From Pseudomonas sp. 10-1B (GTDB lineage Bacteria; Pseudomonadota; Gammaproteobacteria; Pseudomonadales; Pseudomonadaceae): a stretch of 64,000 nt of DNA. The stretch lies in contig NZ_JYKS01000001.1 of the NCBI RefSeq assembly GCF_000935045.1, positions 124,001 through 188,000 on the forward strand, read 5' to 3'. The notes below the pieces were generated by a model. It worked only from the letters and a program-made list of their open reading frames with translations. It made no database searches and had not been told where the DNA came from. The translations under genes and the position numbers were made by a program. This document shows positions 34,102-44,420 of the stretch, in pieces (position 1 is the first letter of the stretch; every line of letters begins with the position of its first letter).

Positions 34102-34177
34102 TCGCAACCGTCACATGCACACCTGCTGTACCAAAGCGTGCGAAAACGATAAGAACAACAACCGTGGAGGTCTGACC

Positions 34178-35743
34178 TTGAAGACGACTCGACTCCGGCG
34201 GCATGCGGGCAAACTGGCGCTGGTCGCCGCCGCGCTGCTGAGCACCCAGGCCATGGCGGCCGAGCAGGGCCCGAGCCTGTTGCAGAACAAGTGCATGGGG
34301 TGCCATATCCCCGAAGGCAACGATACCTACAGCCGCATCAGCCACCAGCGTAAAACGCCGGAAGGCTGGCTGATGAGCATCGCCCGCATGCAGGTGATGC
34401 ACGGCTTGCAGATCAGTGATGACGACCGTCGCACCCTGGTCAAGTACCTGGCCGACAAGCAAGGCCTGGCGCCCAGCGAGACCGATGGCGTGCGCTACGC
34501 CATGGAGCGCCGGCTCAATACCGTCGAGCACTTCGACACCCAGCTTAGCGAGACCTGTGGCCGCTGCCACTCCGGTGCCCGCGTCGCCTTGCAACGGCGC
34601 CCGGCCAAGGAATGGGAACATCTGGTCAACTTCCACCTCGGCCAATGGCCGTCCCTCGAATACCAGGCCCAGGCGCGTGACCGCGACTGGCTGCCGATCG
34701 CCCTGCAGCAAGTGGTGCCCGAGCTGGCCAAGCGTTACCCGCTGGAAAGCGCCGCCTGGGCCGAATGGCAGAAGGCCAAGCCCAAGGCCGACACGCTGCC
34801 GGGGCAGTGGGCGTTCAGCGGCCATATGCTGGCCAAGGGCGATGTACGTGGGCTGATGAGTGTCACGGCCGAGCAGGGCGATACCTTCAAGGTCGAGGTC
34901 AAGGGCAGCTATGCCGACGGCACGCCGTTCAACGGCAGCGGCACGGCGATCCTCTACAACGGCTATGAATGGCGCGGCAACGTCAAGGTCGGTGATGCCA
35001 ACCTGCGCCAGGTGTTCGCGGCGCTGGATGGCGAAATGCAAGGCCGCATGTTCGAGGCCGAGCACGATGAGCGTGGCCTGGACTTCACCGCGGTGAAGGA
35101 GGGCAAGGCTCGCCTGCTGGCGGTGCAGCCAGCGTTCATCAAGGCCGCTGGCGAAAGCGAGATCACCCTGGTCGGCAGCGGCCTGTCCGGCAAGCCTGAC
35201 CTGGGCGCCGGGGTGGAAGTGACCGAAGTGCTGGAGCAGACCCCGACCCTGGTGCGGGTCAAGGCCCGTGCCGCGGCCGATGCCAAGCCTGGCCAGCGCG
35301 AGGTCGCGGTGGGCACGCTCAAGGGCGCAAGCCTGGTGGTCTACGACAAGGTCGAGGAAGTCAAGGTAGTGCCGGCGTTCTCCATCGCCCGCATCGGTGA
35401 GAACGGCGCTTCGGTGCCGAAGGTGCAGGGCCGCTTCGAAGCCGAAGCCTGGGGCAAGGACGCCGATGGCCAGCCGCTGCGAATCGGTTACCTGCCGGCC
35501 AGCTGGAAGGTCGAGCCGTTCAACGAGCGTGCGGTCGAGGACGACGACGTCAAGTTCGCCGGGCAGATGCAGGCCGATGGCGTGTTCGTGCCAGGCGGTG
35601 CCGGCCCTAACCCTGCGCGCAAGATGATGACCAACAACGCCGGCAACCTGAAGGTCATCGCCACCTTGGCCGACGGCGGCCAGACCGGCGAAGGGCACAT
35701 GATCGTCACCGTACAGCGCTGGAACAACCCGCCGCTGCCGTAA
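34178..35743 (+). CDS. qhpA: Quinohemoprotein amine dehydrogenase alpha subunit, diheme
   Basis: The periplasmic diheme subunit that passes electrons from the quinone cofactor to an external acceptor. TTG 34178 is chosen because GTGGAGG at 34164-34170 is ideally placed and the product then starts with a clean signal peptide (HAGKLALVAAALLSTQAMA). 521 residues. Heme motifs CMGCH (39-43) and CGRCH (127-131) occupy the N-terminal cytochrome domain, and three beta-sandwich domains follow. It is the first gene of the alpha-radical SAM-gamma-beta order known for this enzyme (also called peaA in P. putida). Confidence 0.95.
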   Translation: MKTTRLRRHAGKLALVAAALLSTQAMAAEQGPSLLQNKCMGCHIPEGNDTYSRISHQRKTPEGWLMSIARMQVMHGLQISDDDRRTLVKYLADKQGLAPSETDGVRYAMERRLNTVEHFDTQLSETCGRCHSGARVALQRRPAKEWEHLVNFHLGQWPSLEYQAQARDRDWLPIALQQVVPELAKRYPLESAAWAEWQKAKPKADTLPGQWAFSGHMLAKGDVRGLMSVTAEQGDTFKVEVKGSYADGTPFNGSGTAILYNGYEWRGNVKVGDANLRQVFAALDGEMQGRMFEAEHDERGLDFTAVKEGKARLLAVQPAFIKAAGESEITLVGSGLSGKPDLGAGVEVTEVLEQTPTLVRVKARAAADAKPGQREVAVGTLKGASLVVYDKVEEVKVVPAFSIARIGENGASVPKVQGRFEAEAWGKDADGQPLRIGYLPASWKVEPFNERAVEDDDVKFAGQMQADGVFVPGGAGPNPARKMMTNNAGNLKVIATLADGGQTGEGHMIVTVQRWNNPPLP

Positions 35744-35792
35744 CGGCAGCTTGCGATGTGTTCTCCAACGGATCGATTATCGGGAGGTCGCC

Positions 35793-37223
35793 ATGGGCGC
35801 ACTACTGAACCTGGTCGAACGCAACCTGCATGAAGTGCAGGTCGATGCCGACCGCATGCTGTTCCATATCCCCAGCAGTTCGCTGTTCACCACCGACGCG
35901 GTGACCGGCGGTATCATCGACACCCTGCGCCAGCAAGGCTGCTCGGCCGAGGAGCTGATGCAGCGCCTTGGCCAACAGTTCGCCGGCAGCGATATCCAGG
36001 ACACCCTGCGCGAGCTGATCGCGCTGGAGCTGGTCAGTGACGGCTCGCCACTGACCCCGGAAATCGCCCTCAAGCAGGTCGAGCGCACCGCGCTGAACAC
36101 CGTGGTGCTCAACGTCAACACCGGCTGCAACCTCAGTTGCACCTATTGCTACAAGGAAGACCTGGACAAGCCGTCAGCGGGCAAGAAGATGAACACCGCC
36201 ACCGCCGAAGCCTCGGTGGAGATGCTGCTCAAGGAGTCGCCCGACGAGCAGCGCTACAGCGTGGTGTTCTTCGGTGGCGAGCCGCTGTCCAACCGGCCGT
36301 TGATCGAGCACATGGTGGCCTACTGCGAGCGGCGTTTCGCCGAGGCGGGCAAGCAGGTGGAATTCATCATGACCACCAACGCCACGCTGCTCACCGAAGA
36401 GATCATCGACTGGCTCAATGCCCACCGCTTTGGCCTGTCGATCAGCATCGACGGCCCCAAGACCGTGCACGACCGCAACCGCATCACCGTGGGCGGGCAG
36501 GGCACCTATGACGTGGTGCGGCGCAAGGCCGACCTGCTGCTGTCGCGCTACACCAGCCGCCCGGTGGGCGCGCGGGTGACGCTGACCCGTGGCATCACCG
36601 ACGTCGAGACCATCTGGGATCACCTGTTCAACGAGTTGGGCTTCGCCGAAGTAGGCTTTGCCCCGGTCACCTCCGGCGACATGGCCAACTTCAACCTCAC
36701 CGGTGACGAGCTGGTGCAGGTGTTCGCCAACATGAAGGCGCTGGGCCGGCGTTACCTGGAAGCGGCGCTGGAGCACCGCAACATCGGCTTCTCCAACCTG
36801 CACCAGCTGATCACCGACATCCACGAAGGCCACAAGAAGGCCCTGCCGTGCGGTGCCGGGCTGAAAATGCTGGCAGTGGACCACGAGGGCGAGTTGAACC
36901 TGTGCCACCGCTTCACCGGCTCCAGCCTGCCGACCTTTGGCAACGTGCACCAGGGTGTGAAGCAGGCGCAGCTCAACGACTTCCTGTCGCAGCGCCTGGA
37001 CCGCAGCAACACCGGCTGCGACAGCTGCCGCATCCGCAACCTGTGCTCCGGCGGCTGCTACCACGAAAGCTACGCCCGCTACGGCGACCCGCAGCACCCG
37101 ACCTACCACTATTGCGAACTGATGCGCGACTGGGTCGACTTCGGCATCGAAGTCTACAGCCGCATCATGGCCGCCAACCCGGCCTTCATCGATCGCTACA
37201 TCACCCCGCGGAAGGCGCACTGA
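35793..37223 (+). CDS. qhpD: Radical SAM/SPASM enzyme forming gamma-subunit thioethers
   Basis: QhpD installs the Cys-to-Asp/Glu thioether cross-links in the gamma subunit. ATG 35793 follows GGGAGGT. 476 residues: an N-terminal peptide-binding region, the radical SAM cluster motif C112-x3-C116-x2-C119 (CNLSCTYC), [12 protein letters not shown], and a C-terminal SPASM domain with LPCGAG, CHRF and [14 protein letters not shown]. One base separates it from qhpC, its substrate. Confidence 0.95.
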   Translation: MGALLNLVERNLHEVQVDADRMLFHIPSSSLFTTDAVTGGIIDTLRQQGCSAEELMQRLGQQFAGSDIQDTLRELIALELVSDGSPLTPEIALKQVERTALNTVVLNVNTGCNLSCTYCYKEDLDKPSAGKKMNTATAEASVEMLLKESPDEQRYSVVFFGGEPLSNRPLIEHMVAYCERRFAEAGKQVEFIMTTNATLLTEEIIDWLNAHRFGLSISIDGPKTVHDRNRITVGGQGTYDVVRRKADLLLSRYTSRPVGARVTLTRGITDVETIWDHLFNELGFAEVGFAPVTSGDMANFNLTGDELVQVFANMKALGRRYLEAALEHRNIGFSNLHQLITDIHEGHKKALPCGAGLKMLAVDHEGELNLCHRFTGSSLPTFGNVHQGVKQAQLNDFLSQRLDRSNTGCDSCRIRNLCSGGCYHESYARYGDPQHPTYHYCELMRDWVDFGIEVYSRIMAANPAFIDRYITPRKAH

Positions 37224-37224
37224 C

Positions 37225-37548
37225 ATGAAGCACTTGAAGCCCCTGAACAACAAGGCGCGCATCCTCGAGCAGGCCGCCGCCGAAGACCGCGTCGAAGAAG
37301 TCATGGCCATGAGCGCGGTGGCCGGCTGCACCGCCACCACCGACCCGGGCTGGGAAGTGGACGCTTTTGGTGGCGTCAGTTCGCTGTGCCAGCCGATGGA
37401 GGCCGACCTGTATGGCTGCTCCGACCCTTGCTGGTGGCCAGCCCAGGTGCCGGACATGATGAGCACCTACCAGGACTGGAACGCCCAGGCGAGCAACTCC
37501 GCGGACGACTGGCGCAACCTCGGCACCGTGTTCCCGAAAGACAAGTGA
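37225..37548 (+). CDS. qhpC: Gamma subunit precursor carrying CTQ and three cross-links
   Basis: 107 residues. If the 28-residue leader is removed as known, the 79-residue mature chain begins MSAVAGC and every published cross-link residue of P. putida enzyme lines up: Cys7-Glu16, Cys27-Asp33, Cys41-Asp49, and the CTQ pair Cys37-Trp43 (precursor 35/44, 55/61, 69/77, 65/71). The motif [10 protein letters not shown] holds the cofactor. The leader has no classic signal peptide, consistent with cytoplasmic cross-linking, QhpE cleavage and a dedicated export route. Confidence 0.96.
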   Translation: MKHLKPLNNKARILEQAAAEDRVEEVMAMSAVAGCTATTDPGWEVDAFGGVSSLCQPMEADLYGCSDPCWWPAQVPDMMSTYQDWNAQASNSADDWRNLGTVFPKDK

Positions 37549-37580
37549 CCGGCCCAACAAGAATGACAAGGGGAAACCGC

Positions 37581-38702
37581 ATGAAAGCTGGACGCTGCGC
37601 GCAACTCGCGCTCACCATCGCCGCCACGGCCTGCGCCGGGCTGGTACAGGCCGACGACACTGGGCCGGCGCTGAAGGCTGGTCACGAATACATGATCGTG
37701 ACCAACTACCCGAACAACCTGCATGTGGTCGACGTGGCCAGTGACACGGTCTACAAGAGCTGCGTCATGCCCGACAAGTTCGGCCCCGGCACCGCGATGA
37801 TGGCGCCGGACAACCGCACCGCCTATGTGCTCAATAACCACTACGGCGACATCTACGGCATCGACCTGGACACCTGCAACAACACCTTCCACGCCAACCT
37901 GTCCAGCGTGGCGGGTGAAGTCGGCAAGTCGATGTATTCGTTCGCCATCAGCCCGGACGGCAAGGAAGTGTATGCCACGGTCAACCCGACCCAGCGCTTG
38001 AATGACCACTACGTGGTCAAGCCACCACGGCTGGAGGTGTTCAACACTGCCGATGGCCTGCAGGCCAAGCCGGTGCGCACCTTCCCGATGCCGCGCCAGG
38101 TGTACCTGATGCGCGCGGCGGACGATGGCAGCCTGTATGTCGCCGGGCCGGACATCTACAAGATGGACGTGAAGACTGGCAAGTACACCGTGGCCTTGCC
38201 GCTGCGCAACTGGAACCGCGAAGGCTACAGCGCCCCGGACGTGCTGTATTTCTGGCCGCACCAGAACCCGCGCCACGAGTTCTCGATGCTGTACACCATC
38301 GCCAAGTTCAAGGATGAAAAGCAGGACCCGAACGAGGCCGAGTTGCTGTACGGCTACCTGAGCGTCGACCTGCAGACCGGCAAGACCCATACCCAGGAGT
38401 TCGCCGACCTGACCGAGCTGTACTTCACCGGCCTGCGCTCACCCAAGGACCCGAACCAGATCTACGGCGTGCTCAACCGCCTGGCCAAGTACGACATCAA
38501 GCAGCGCAAGCTGATCAAGGCGGCGAATCTGGACCACACTTACTATTGCGTGACCTTCGACAAGAAGGGCGACAAGCTGTACCTGGGCGGCACCTTCAAC
38601 GACCTGGCGGTGTTCAACCCGGATACGCTGGAGAAAGTGAAGAACATCAAGTTGCCGGGTGGTGACATGTCGACCACTACGCCGCAGGTGTTCATCCGTT
38701 AA
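37581..38702 (+). CDS. qhpB: Amine dehydrogenase beta subunit, seven-bladed propeller
   Basis: ATG 37581 has AAGGGG upstream and gives a signal peptide ending LVQA; upstream codons are a shadow. 373 residues of repeated propeller blades (NNLHVVDVASDTVYKSC, LYVAGPDIYKMDVKTGKYT, LYLGGTFNDLAVFNPDTLE). The beta subunit packs against the gamma subunit and helps form the substrate pocket. It completes the A-D-C-B order. Confidence 0.93.
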   Translation: MKAGRCAQLALTIAATACAGLVQADDTGPALKAGHEYMIVTNYPNNLHVVDVASDTVYKSCVMPDKFGPGTAMMAPDNRTAYVLNNHYGDIYGIDLDTCNNTFHANLSSVAGEVGKSMYSFAISPDGKEVYATVNPTQRLNDHYVVKPPRLEVFNTADGLQAKPVRTFPMPRQVYLMRAADDGSLYVAGPDIYKMDVKTGKYTVALPLRNWNREGYSAPDVLYFWPHQNPRHEFSMLYTIAKFKDEKQDPNEAELLYGYLSVDLQTGKTHTQEFADLTELYFTGLRSPKDPNQIYGVLNRLAKYDIKQRKLIKAANLDHTYYCVTFDKKGDKLYLGGTFNDLAVFNPDTLEKVKNIKLPGGDMSTTTPQVFIR

Positions 38703-38713
38703 ATCGGTGTGTG

Positions 38714-38807
38714 GTTCTTCGCGGGCTCGCCCGCTCCCACAGGTACAGCGCAGATTCCGAATGCTGTGATATTCCTGTGGGAGCGGGCGAGCCCGCGAAG
38801 AGGCCGG
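38714..38807. repeat. REP inverted pair after qhpB
   Basis: GGTTCTTCGCGGGCTCGCCC and GAGCGGGCGAGCCCGCGAAG face each other. They probably end or stabilise the qhp transcript. The pair lies in the same frame as the following synthetase, so the longer start at 38709 is rejected. Confidence 0.8.
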
Positions 38808-38840
38808 TACAAACTACACAAGAACAACAAGAGAACGCCC

Positions 38841-40514
38841 ATGCCCCAGCCAAGCTATTCCCAGGGCAACCCAGACAAAGCCCTGCTCAGTCAATGCATC
38901 GGCGACGCCTTCGACACCACCGTCGCCCGCTTCCCGGACCGCGAAGCCCTGGTGGTCTGCCACCAGGCCCTGCGCTACACCTGGCGGCAACTGGCCGAAG
39001 CCGTCGACCAGCACGCCCGTGCATTGATGGCGCTGGGCGTGCAACCCGGCGACCGTCTGGGTATCTGGGCACCCAATTGCGCCGAGTGGTGCATCACCCA
39101 GTTCGCCAGCGCCAAGGTCGGCGCGATCCTGGTCAACATCAACCCCGCCTACCGCTCCAGTGAGCTGGACTACGCCCTCGGCCAATCCGGCTGCCGCTGG
39201 GTGATCTGCGCCGACGCGTTCAAGACTTCCGATTACCATGCCATGTTGCTGGGCCTGGTCCCGGGGCTAGCAAACGGCCAGCCGGGTGCCTTGACCTGCG
39301 AGCGCTTCCCCGAGCTGCGTGGCGTGGTCAGCCTGGCCGCCGCGCCACCGCCGGGCTTCCTCGCCTGGCAGGAACTGCAGGCCCGTGCCGCGGCCGTGAA
39401 CCATGAAGCCCTGGCCGAGCGCCAGGCGCAACTGCGCTGCGACGAGCCGATCAACATCCAGTACACCTCGGGCACTACCGGCTTCCCCAAGGGCGCCACC
39501 CTCAGCCACAGCAACATCCTCAACAACGGCTACATGGTCGGTGAAAGCCTCGGCTTGACCGAGCACGACCGGCTGGTGGTGCCGGTGCCGCTGTATCATT
39601 GTTTCGGCATGGTCATGGCCAACCTTGGCTGCATGACCCACGGCAGCACCCTGATCTACCCCAACGATGCCTTCGACCCGCTGGCCACGCTGCGCGCGGT
39701 GGCGGAGGAAAAGGCCACTGCGTTGTATGGCGTACCGACCATGTTCATCGCCGAACTGGACCACCCGCAGCGCGGCGAATTCGACCTGTCCAGCCTGCGT
39801 ACCGGGATCATGGCCGGCGCTACCTGCCCGATCGAGGTGATGCGCCGGGTGATCGGCGAGATGCACATGGCCGAGGTGCAGATTGCCTACGGTATGACCG
39901 AGACCAGCCCGGTGTCGCTGCAGACCGCTGCCACCGATGACCTGGAACGCCGCGTGACCAGCGTCGGGCGCACCCAGCCACGGCTGGAGAACAAGGTGAT
40001 CGATGCCGACGGCAACAGCGTGCCGCGCGGCGAAATCGGCGAGCTGTGCACGCGCGGCTACAGCGTGATGCTGGGCTACTGGAACAACCCCAAGGCCACG
40101 GCCGAAAGCATTGATGAAGATGGCTGGATGCACACTGGCGACCTGGCGGTGATGGACGAGCAGGGCTATGTGCGTATTGTCGGGCGCAGCAAGGACATGA
40201 TCATCCGAGGCGGCGAGAACATCTACCCGCGTGAGCTGGAAGAATTCTTCTTCACCCACCCGGCGGTGGCCGATGTGCAGGTGATTGGCGTGCCGTGCAG
40301 CAAGTATGGCGAAGAGATCGTCGCCTGGGTGCGGCTGCATCCGGGGCATGTGGCCAGCGAGGAGGAACTGCGCGAGTGGGCGAAGGCACGGATCGCGCAC
40401 TTCAAGGTGCCCAGGTACTTCCGCTTCGTCGATGAGTTCCCGATGACGGTGACCGGCAAGGTGCAGAAGTTCAGGATGCGCGAGATCAGTATCGAGGAGC
40501 TTTCTGCCAATTGA
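38841..40514 (+). CDS. AMP-forming acyl-CoA synthetase
   Basis: 557 residues from ATG 38841 ([10 protein letters not shown]). Core motifs: [18 protein letters not shown] (P-loop), [47 protein letters not shown] and the C-terminal catalytic Lys region TVTGKVQKF. It activates a carboxylic acid to the CoA ester. Next to the amine and aldehyde dehydrogenases it could take the resulting acid onward, but length and motifs are those of medium/long-chain synthetases rather than phenylacetate-CoA ligase (about 440 residues). Substrate unknown. Confidence 0.85.
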   Translation: MPQPSYSQGNPDKALLSQCIGDAFDTTVARFPDREALVVCHQALRYTWRQLAEAVDQHARALMALGVQPGDRLGIWAPNCAEWCITQFASAKVGAILVNINPAYRSSELDYALGQSGCRWVICADAFKTSDYHAMLLGLVPGLANGQPGALTCERFPELRGVVSLAAAPPPGFLAWQELQARAAAVNHEALAERQAQLRCDEPINIQYTSGTTGFPKGATLSHSNILNNGYMVGESLGLTEHDRLVVPVPLYHCFGMVMANLGCMTHGSTLIYPNDAFDPLATLRAVAEEKATALYGVPTMFIAELDHPQRGEFDLSSLRTGIMAGATCPIEVMRRVIGEMHMAEVQIAYGMTETSPVSLQTAATDDLERRVTSVGRTQPRLENKVIDADGNSVPRGEIGELCTRGYSVMLGYWNNPKATAESIDEDGWMHTGDLAVMDEQGYVRIVGRSKDMIIRGGENIYPRELEEFFFTHPAVADVQVIGVPCSKYGEEIVAWVRLHPGHVASEEELREWAKARIAHFKVPRYFRFVDEFPMTVTGKVQKFRMREISIEELSAN

Positions 40515-40527
40515 TGCATGGGCAGTG

Positions 40528-40625
40528 CCGGCCTCTTCGCGGGCTTGCCCGCTCCCACAGGTACTGCGCAGGCCTTGAAAACAGTGGAAACCCTGTGGGA
40601 GCGGGCAAGCCCGCGAAGAGGCCGG
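40528..40625. repeat. REP inverted pair between convergent genes
   Basis: GGCCTCTTCGCGGGCTTGCC and GAGCGGGCAAGCCCGCGAAG lie between the synthetase and the convergent mobA gene and probably act as a two-way transcript end. Confidence 0.8.
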
Positions 40626-40643
40626 TGCAGATAGCAGGTAATC

Positions 40644-41219
40644 TCAGCCTTGCAGCAGCTCCGGGCTGTTGAAATTGCTCAACCGATGATCCCCCTCGGT
40701 GCATTCCAGCCCTTGCACCGCTTCGCGCAACAAGGCCTTCTGCAAACTCCGCTCACCCTCTGCCCAAGCCTGCTCCAGCAGCGGCAACAGCCGGCGTGGC
40801 AGCACGCTGAACATCGGCTGCCAGTAGCCGCCCTGGCGCACCATCGCTGCGCTGTCACTCGCCACCGCCAACCGCAGCAGGCCTTCGATCAAGGCCCGGT
40901 CAACCAGCGGCGCATCGCAGGCCAGCAGCACCACCCAGTCATGCCGTGCCACCCGCAGCCCGGCAATCACCCCCGCCAGCGGCCCGGGGAAGTCCGCCTC
41001 GGCATCGCCCACCAACTGGTCGGCATACGCCCGGTAGGCCTCCTGGTTACGGTTGCAGGAAATCACCAGGTCATCGCTCAACGGCCGTACCACACGATGA
41101 ATGTGGGCAACCAGCGGTTCGCCTCGCCAGTCGACCAGGCCCTTGTCGCGGCCGCCCATGCGCTGGCCGCGGCCACCGGCAAGAATGAGGATGGAACAGG
41201 AGGACAATGCATCAGGCAT
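40644..41219 (-). CDS. mobA: Molybdenum cofactor guanylyltransferase MobA
   Basis: Transfers GMP to molybdopterin to make the dinucleotide cofactor of DMSO-reductase-family enzymes in the cytoplasm. 191 residues, family length. N-terminal LILAGGRGQRMGGRDKGLV is the nucleotide-binding signature, and VVLLACDAPLV and FPGPLAGVIAGL are also conserved. It is a single gene with a terminator of the upstream RND operon just before its start. Confidence 0.93.
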   Translation of the reverse strand: MPDALSSCSILILAGGRGQRMGGRDKGLVDWRGEPLVAHIHRVVRPLSDDLVISCNRNQEAYRAYADQLVGDAEADFPGPLAGVIAGLRVARHDWVVLLACDAPLVDRALIEGLLRLAVASDSAAMVRQGGYWQPMFSVLPRRLLPLLEQAWAEGERSLQKALLREAVQGLECTEGDHRLSNFNSPELLQG

Positions 41220-41220
41220 G

Positions 41221-41254
41221 AAAAAGGGTTCCGGGCAGTCATTGCCGGGAACCC
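41221..41254 (-). terminator. Intrinsic terminator of RND operon
   Basis: Read on the minus strand: a 12-bp stem with one mismatch (GGGTTCCCGGCA / TGCCCGGAACCC), loop ATGAC, then TTTTT. It lies 27 bases after the RND stop and directly before mobA. Confidence 0.85.
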
Positions 41255-41280
41255 TCCCATTTCCTGCTGGGCTTGTCCAC

Positions 41281-44200
41281 TCAGCTTTCGCTGGTCACTG
41301 GGGCCGTGTTGGCATCAGGCACCTGGCGGCGGCCGGACATGCGCATCACCACCACGAAGAACACCGGCACGAACACCACCGCCAGGGTAGCGCTGAGCAT
41401 GCCGCCGATCACCCCGGTGCCGATCGCCTGCTGGCTGGCCGAGCTGGCGCCGCTGGCGATGGCCAGCGGTACCACGCCAAGGATGAACGCCAGCGAGGTC
41501 ATCACGATCGGCCGCAGGCGCAGGCGCGCGGCCTGCACCGCGGCATCGGCGGCATCGACGCCCTGGTCGACCAGGCTCTTGGCGAACTCGATGATCAGGA
41601 TGGCGTTCTTCGCCGACAGGCCGATCAGGGTGATCAGGCCGACCTTGAAGAACACATCGTTGGGCATGCCGCGCAGGGTCACGGCCAGCACTGCACCAAG
41701 TACCCCGAGCGGCACCACCAGCAGCACTGCGGTCGGGATCGACCAGCTTTCGTACAGCGCCGCCAGGCACAGGAACACCACCAGCAACGACAGCGCCATC
41801 AGCATCGGCGCCTGGCTGCCGGACAAGCGTTCCTGCAGCGACAGGCCGGTCCATTCCAGGCCGGCGCCGGCTGGCAACTGCGCCACCAGGCGTTCGATTT
41901 CGGCCATGGCCTCGCCCGAGCTGTAGCCGGCCGCCGGCTCGCCAGAAATCGACACCGCCGGGTAGCCGTTGTAGCGGGTCAGTTGCACCGGGCCGCTGAC
42001 CCACCTGGCCTGGACGAATGCGCCCAGTGGCACCATCTTGCCGCTGTTGTTGCGCACGTGGATCTTCAGCAGGTCTTCGACCTGGCTGCGCTGGTCGCCT
42101 TCGGCCTGCACCACCACCCGCTGCATGCGGCCCTGGTTGGGGAAGTCGTTGACGTAGCTGGAGCCCACCGCCACATCTAGCACCGTGCCGATATCGGCGA
42201 ACGACACACCCAGGGCGTTGGCCTGGCGGCGGTCGATTTCCAGCTGCACCTGTGGGCTTTCCGCCAGTGAGGCTTCGCGCACGTTGTTCAGCACCTTGCT
42301 CTTGCCGGCATTGGCCAGCAGCGCGTCGCGTGCGGCCATCAGCTCGGTGTGGCCCATGCCGCCGCGGTCCTGCAGGCGGAACTCGAAACCGGTCGACTCG
42401 CCCAGACCGTCGATTGGCGGTGGCAGCACGGAGTAGGCCACGGCGTCCTTGAGCTGGGTGAAGGCCAGGGTCGCGCGGTCGGCGATCGACTGGGCACTGT
42501 CGTCGGCGCCGCGTTCGGACCAGTCCTTGAGCGTGGTGAAGGCCAGCGCCGCGTTCTGCCCGCTGCCGGAAAAACTGAAGCCGAGGATCAACGTGGTGTT
42601 GCCTACCCCTGGTTCTTCGGCGTTGTGCGCCTCGATCTGCGCGGCCACCTGTTCGGTACGCATGCGGCTGGCGCCTGGCGGCAGCTGGATGTCGGTGATG
42701 GTGTAGCCCTGGTCTTCGGTGGGCAAGAACGCCGTGGGCAATTGGCTGAAGCCATAGCCCAGTACCGCCAGCAATACCGCGTACACCAGCAGGTAGCGAC
42801 CGCTGCGCTTGAGTGCCTGCACTACCCAGCGCTGGTAGCCGTTGCTCATGTCCTCGAAGCGCCGGTTGAACCAGCCGAAGAAGCCTTTGCGGTGGTGATG
42901 TTCGCCCTTGGCCAACGGTTTGAGCAGGGTGGCGCACAGTGCCGGGGTCAGGCTGAGGGCGAGAAACGCCGAGAACAGGATCGATACCGCCATCGACAGC
43001 GAGAACTGCTGGTAGATCACCCCCACCGAGCCTTGCATGAAGGCCATGGGCAGGAACACCGCCACCAGCACCAGGGTGATGCCGACGATCGCCCCGCTGA
43101 TCTGGCCCATGGCCTTGCGTGTGGCCTCCTTGGGCGGCAGGCCTTCCTCGGTCATGATCCGCTCGACGTTTTCCACCACCACGATGGCATCGTCGACCAG
43201 GATGCCGATGGCCAGGACCATGCCGAACAGGGTCAGCACGTTGACCGAGAAGCCCATGGCCAACATGACGGCGAAGGTGCCCATCAGCGCCACTGGCACC
43301 ACCAGGGTCGGGATCAGCGTGTAGCGCAGGTTCTGCAGGAACAGGAACATCACCGCGAACACCAGCAGCATGGCTTCGAACAGGGTGTTGATGACCTGTT
43401 CGATCGACACCTTGACGAACGGCGAGGTGTCGTAGGGTATGTCGTACTTGACGCCTTCCGGGAAGTAGCGCGCCAGCTCCTGCATTTTCGCCCGCACCAG
43501 GGTGGCGGTTTCCATGGCGTTGGCACCCGGCGACAGCTGCACGCTGAAGGCGGTGGCCGGCTTGCCGCTCAGGCGGGTGCCGTACTGGTATTCCTGGGCG
43601 CCGATCTCGACCCGGGCGACATCACCGATGGTGACCGTGGAGCCATCCGGGTTGGCGCGCAGGACAATGGCGGCGAACTCCTCAGGGGTGCTCAACTGGC
43701 CCTTGACCACCACGTTGGCGGTGATTTCCTGGGTGCTACGGCTGGGCAGGTCGCCGATGCTGCCAGGGGCGACCTGGGCGTTCTGCGCGGCGATGGCCTC
43801 GGCCACGTCGTTGGGCGTGAGGTTGAAGCCGATCAGCTTGCGCGGGTCGATCCAGATGCGCATGGCACGTTCCGAACCGTACAGCTGGGCCTTACCGACG
43901 CCCTTGAGGCGGCGGATTTCGTCCATCACGTTGCGCGCGAGGATGTCCGCCAGGGCGGTTTCGTCGAGCTTGCCGTCCGCGGAGGTGAGGGTGGCCAGCA
44001 GCAGGAAGCCGGTGGACACCTTTTCCACCTGCAGGCCTTGCTGGGTGACCGGGCGCGGCAGGCGCGACTCGACCACCTTCAGGCGGTTCTGCACATCGAC
44101 CTGGGCCAGGTCCGGGTTGGTGCCCGGGGCGAAGGTAGCGGTGATGGTGGCGCTGCCCAGGCTGCTCTGCGACTCGAAGTACAGCAGGTTGTCGGCACCG

Positions 44201-44409
44201 TTGAGCTCCTGCTCGATCAGGCTGACCACGCTTTCGTCCATGGTCGCCGCCGAGGCGCCCGGGTACACGGCGTAGATTTCCACCTGCGGTGGGGCCACGT
44301 TGGGGTACTGGGCCACTGGCAGTTGCGGGATGGCCAAGGCACCGGCCAGCAGGATGAACAGCGCGACCACCCAGGCGAACACCGGGCGGTCGATGAAAAA
44401 TTGCGGCAT
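41281..44409 (-). CDS. RND (HAE1 family) multidrug efflux inner-membrane pump
   Basis: 1042 residues, typical AcrB/MexB-class length. The N-terminus MPQFFIDRPVFAWVVALFI and the TM4 proton-relay motif GILVDDAIVVVENVERIM are diagnostic, and a hydrophobic TM12 precedes a short polar tail. It exports amphiphilic compounds using proton force. Eleven bases after the adaptor gene; no outer-membrane factor gene follows, so it must borrow an OprM/TolC-type channel. The divergent two-component system may regulate it (inference). Confidence 0.92.
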   Translation of the reverse strand: MPQFFIDRPVFAWVVALFILLAGALAIPQLPVAQYPNVAPPQVEIYAVYPGASAATMDESVVSLIEQELNGADNLLYFESQSSLGSATITATFAPGTNPDLAQVDVQNRLKVVESRLPRPVTQQGLQVEKVSTGFLLLATLTSADGKLDETALADILARNVMDEIRRLKGVGKAQLYGSERAMRIWIDPRKLIGFNLTPNDVAEAIAAQNAQVAPGSIGDLPSRSTQEITANVVVKGQLSTPEEFAAIVLRANPDGSTVTIGDVARVEIGAQEYQYGTRLSGKPATAFSVQLSPGANAMETATLVRAKMQELARYFPEGVKYDIPYDTSPFVKVSIEQVINTLFEAMLLVFAVMFLFLQNLRYTLIPTLVVPVALMGTFAVMLAMGFSVNVLTLFGMVLAIGILVDDAIVVVENVERIMTEEGLPPKEATRKAMGQISGAIVGITLVLVAVFLPMAFMQGSVGVIYQQFSLSMAVSILFSAFLALSLTPALCATLLKPLAKGEHHHRKGFFGWFNRRFEDMSNGYQRWVVQALKRSGRYLLVYAVLLAVLGYGFSQLPTAFLPTEDQGYTITDIQLPPGASRMRTEQVAAQIEAHNAEEPGVGNTTLILGFSFSGSGQNAALAFTTLKDWSERGADDSAQSIADRATLAFTQLKDAVAYSVLPPPIDGLGESTGFEFRLQDRGGMGHTELMAARDALLANAGKSKVLNNVREASLAESPQVQLEIDRRQANALGVSFADIGTVLDVAVGSSYVNDFPNQGRMQRVVVQAEGDQRSQVEDLLKIHVRNNSGKMVPLGAFVQARWVSGPVQLTRYNGYPAVSISGEPAAGYSSGEAMAEIERLVAQLPAGAGLEWTGLSLQERLSGSQAPMLMALSLLVVFLCLAALYESWSIPTAVLLVVPLGVLGAVLAVTLRGMPNDVFFKVGLITLIGLSAKNAILIIEFAKSLVDQGVDAADAAVQAARLRLRPIVMTSLAFILGVVPLAIASGASSASQQAIGTGVIGGMLSATLAVVFVPVFFVVVMRMSGRRQVPDANTAPVTSES

Positions 44410-44420
44410 GGATCAGGCCC

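Larger units (their letters stand above)
33588..34177. other. Divergent control region between ALDH and qhpA
   Basis: About 590 bases hold, from left, the minus-strand sigma-54 promoter, the repeat cluster at 33718-33757, three REP units (33771-33797, 33834-33860, 33929-33955), and a weak plus-strand sigma-54-like element at 34086-34101. It contains no gene. Confidence 0.65.

Noticed and set aside
34115..34177. ATG 34115 as the start of qhpA
   Set aside because: It adds Cys-rich residues before the signal peptide, whereas TTG 34178 has a perfect GTGGAGG site.
38709..38840. In-frame extension of the acyl-CoA synthetase upstream to 38709
   Set aside because: The extra residues are the translation of an intergenic REP pair and the family start fits ATG 38841.
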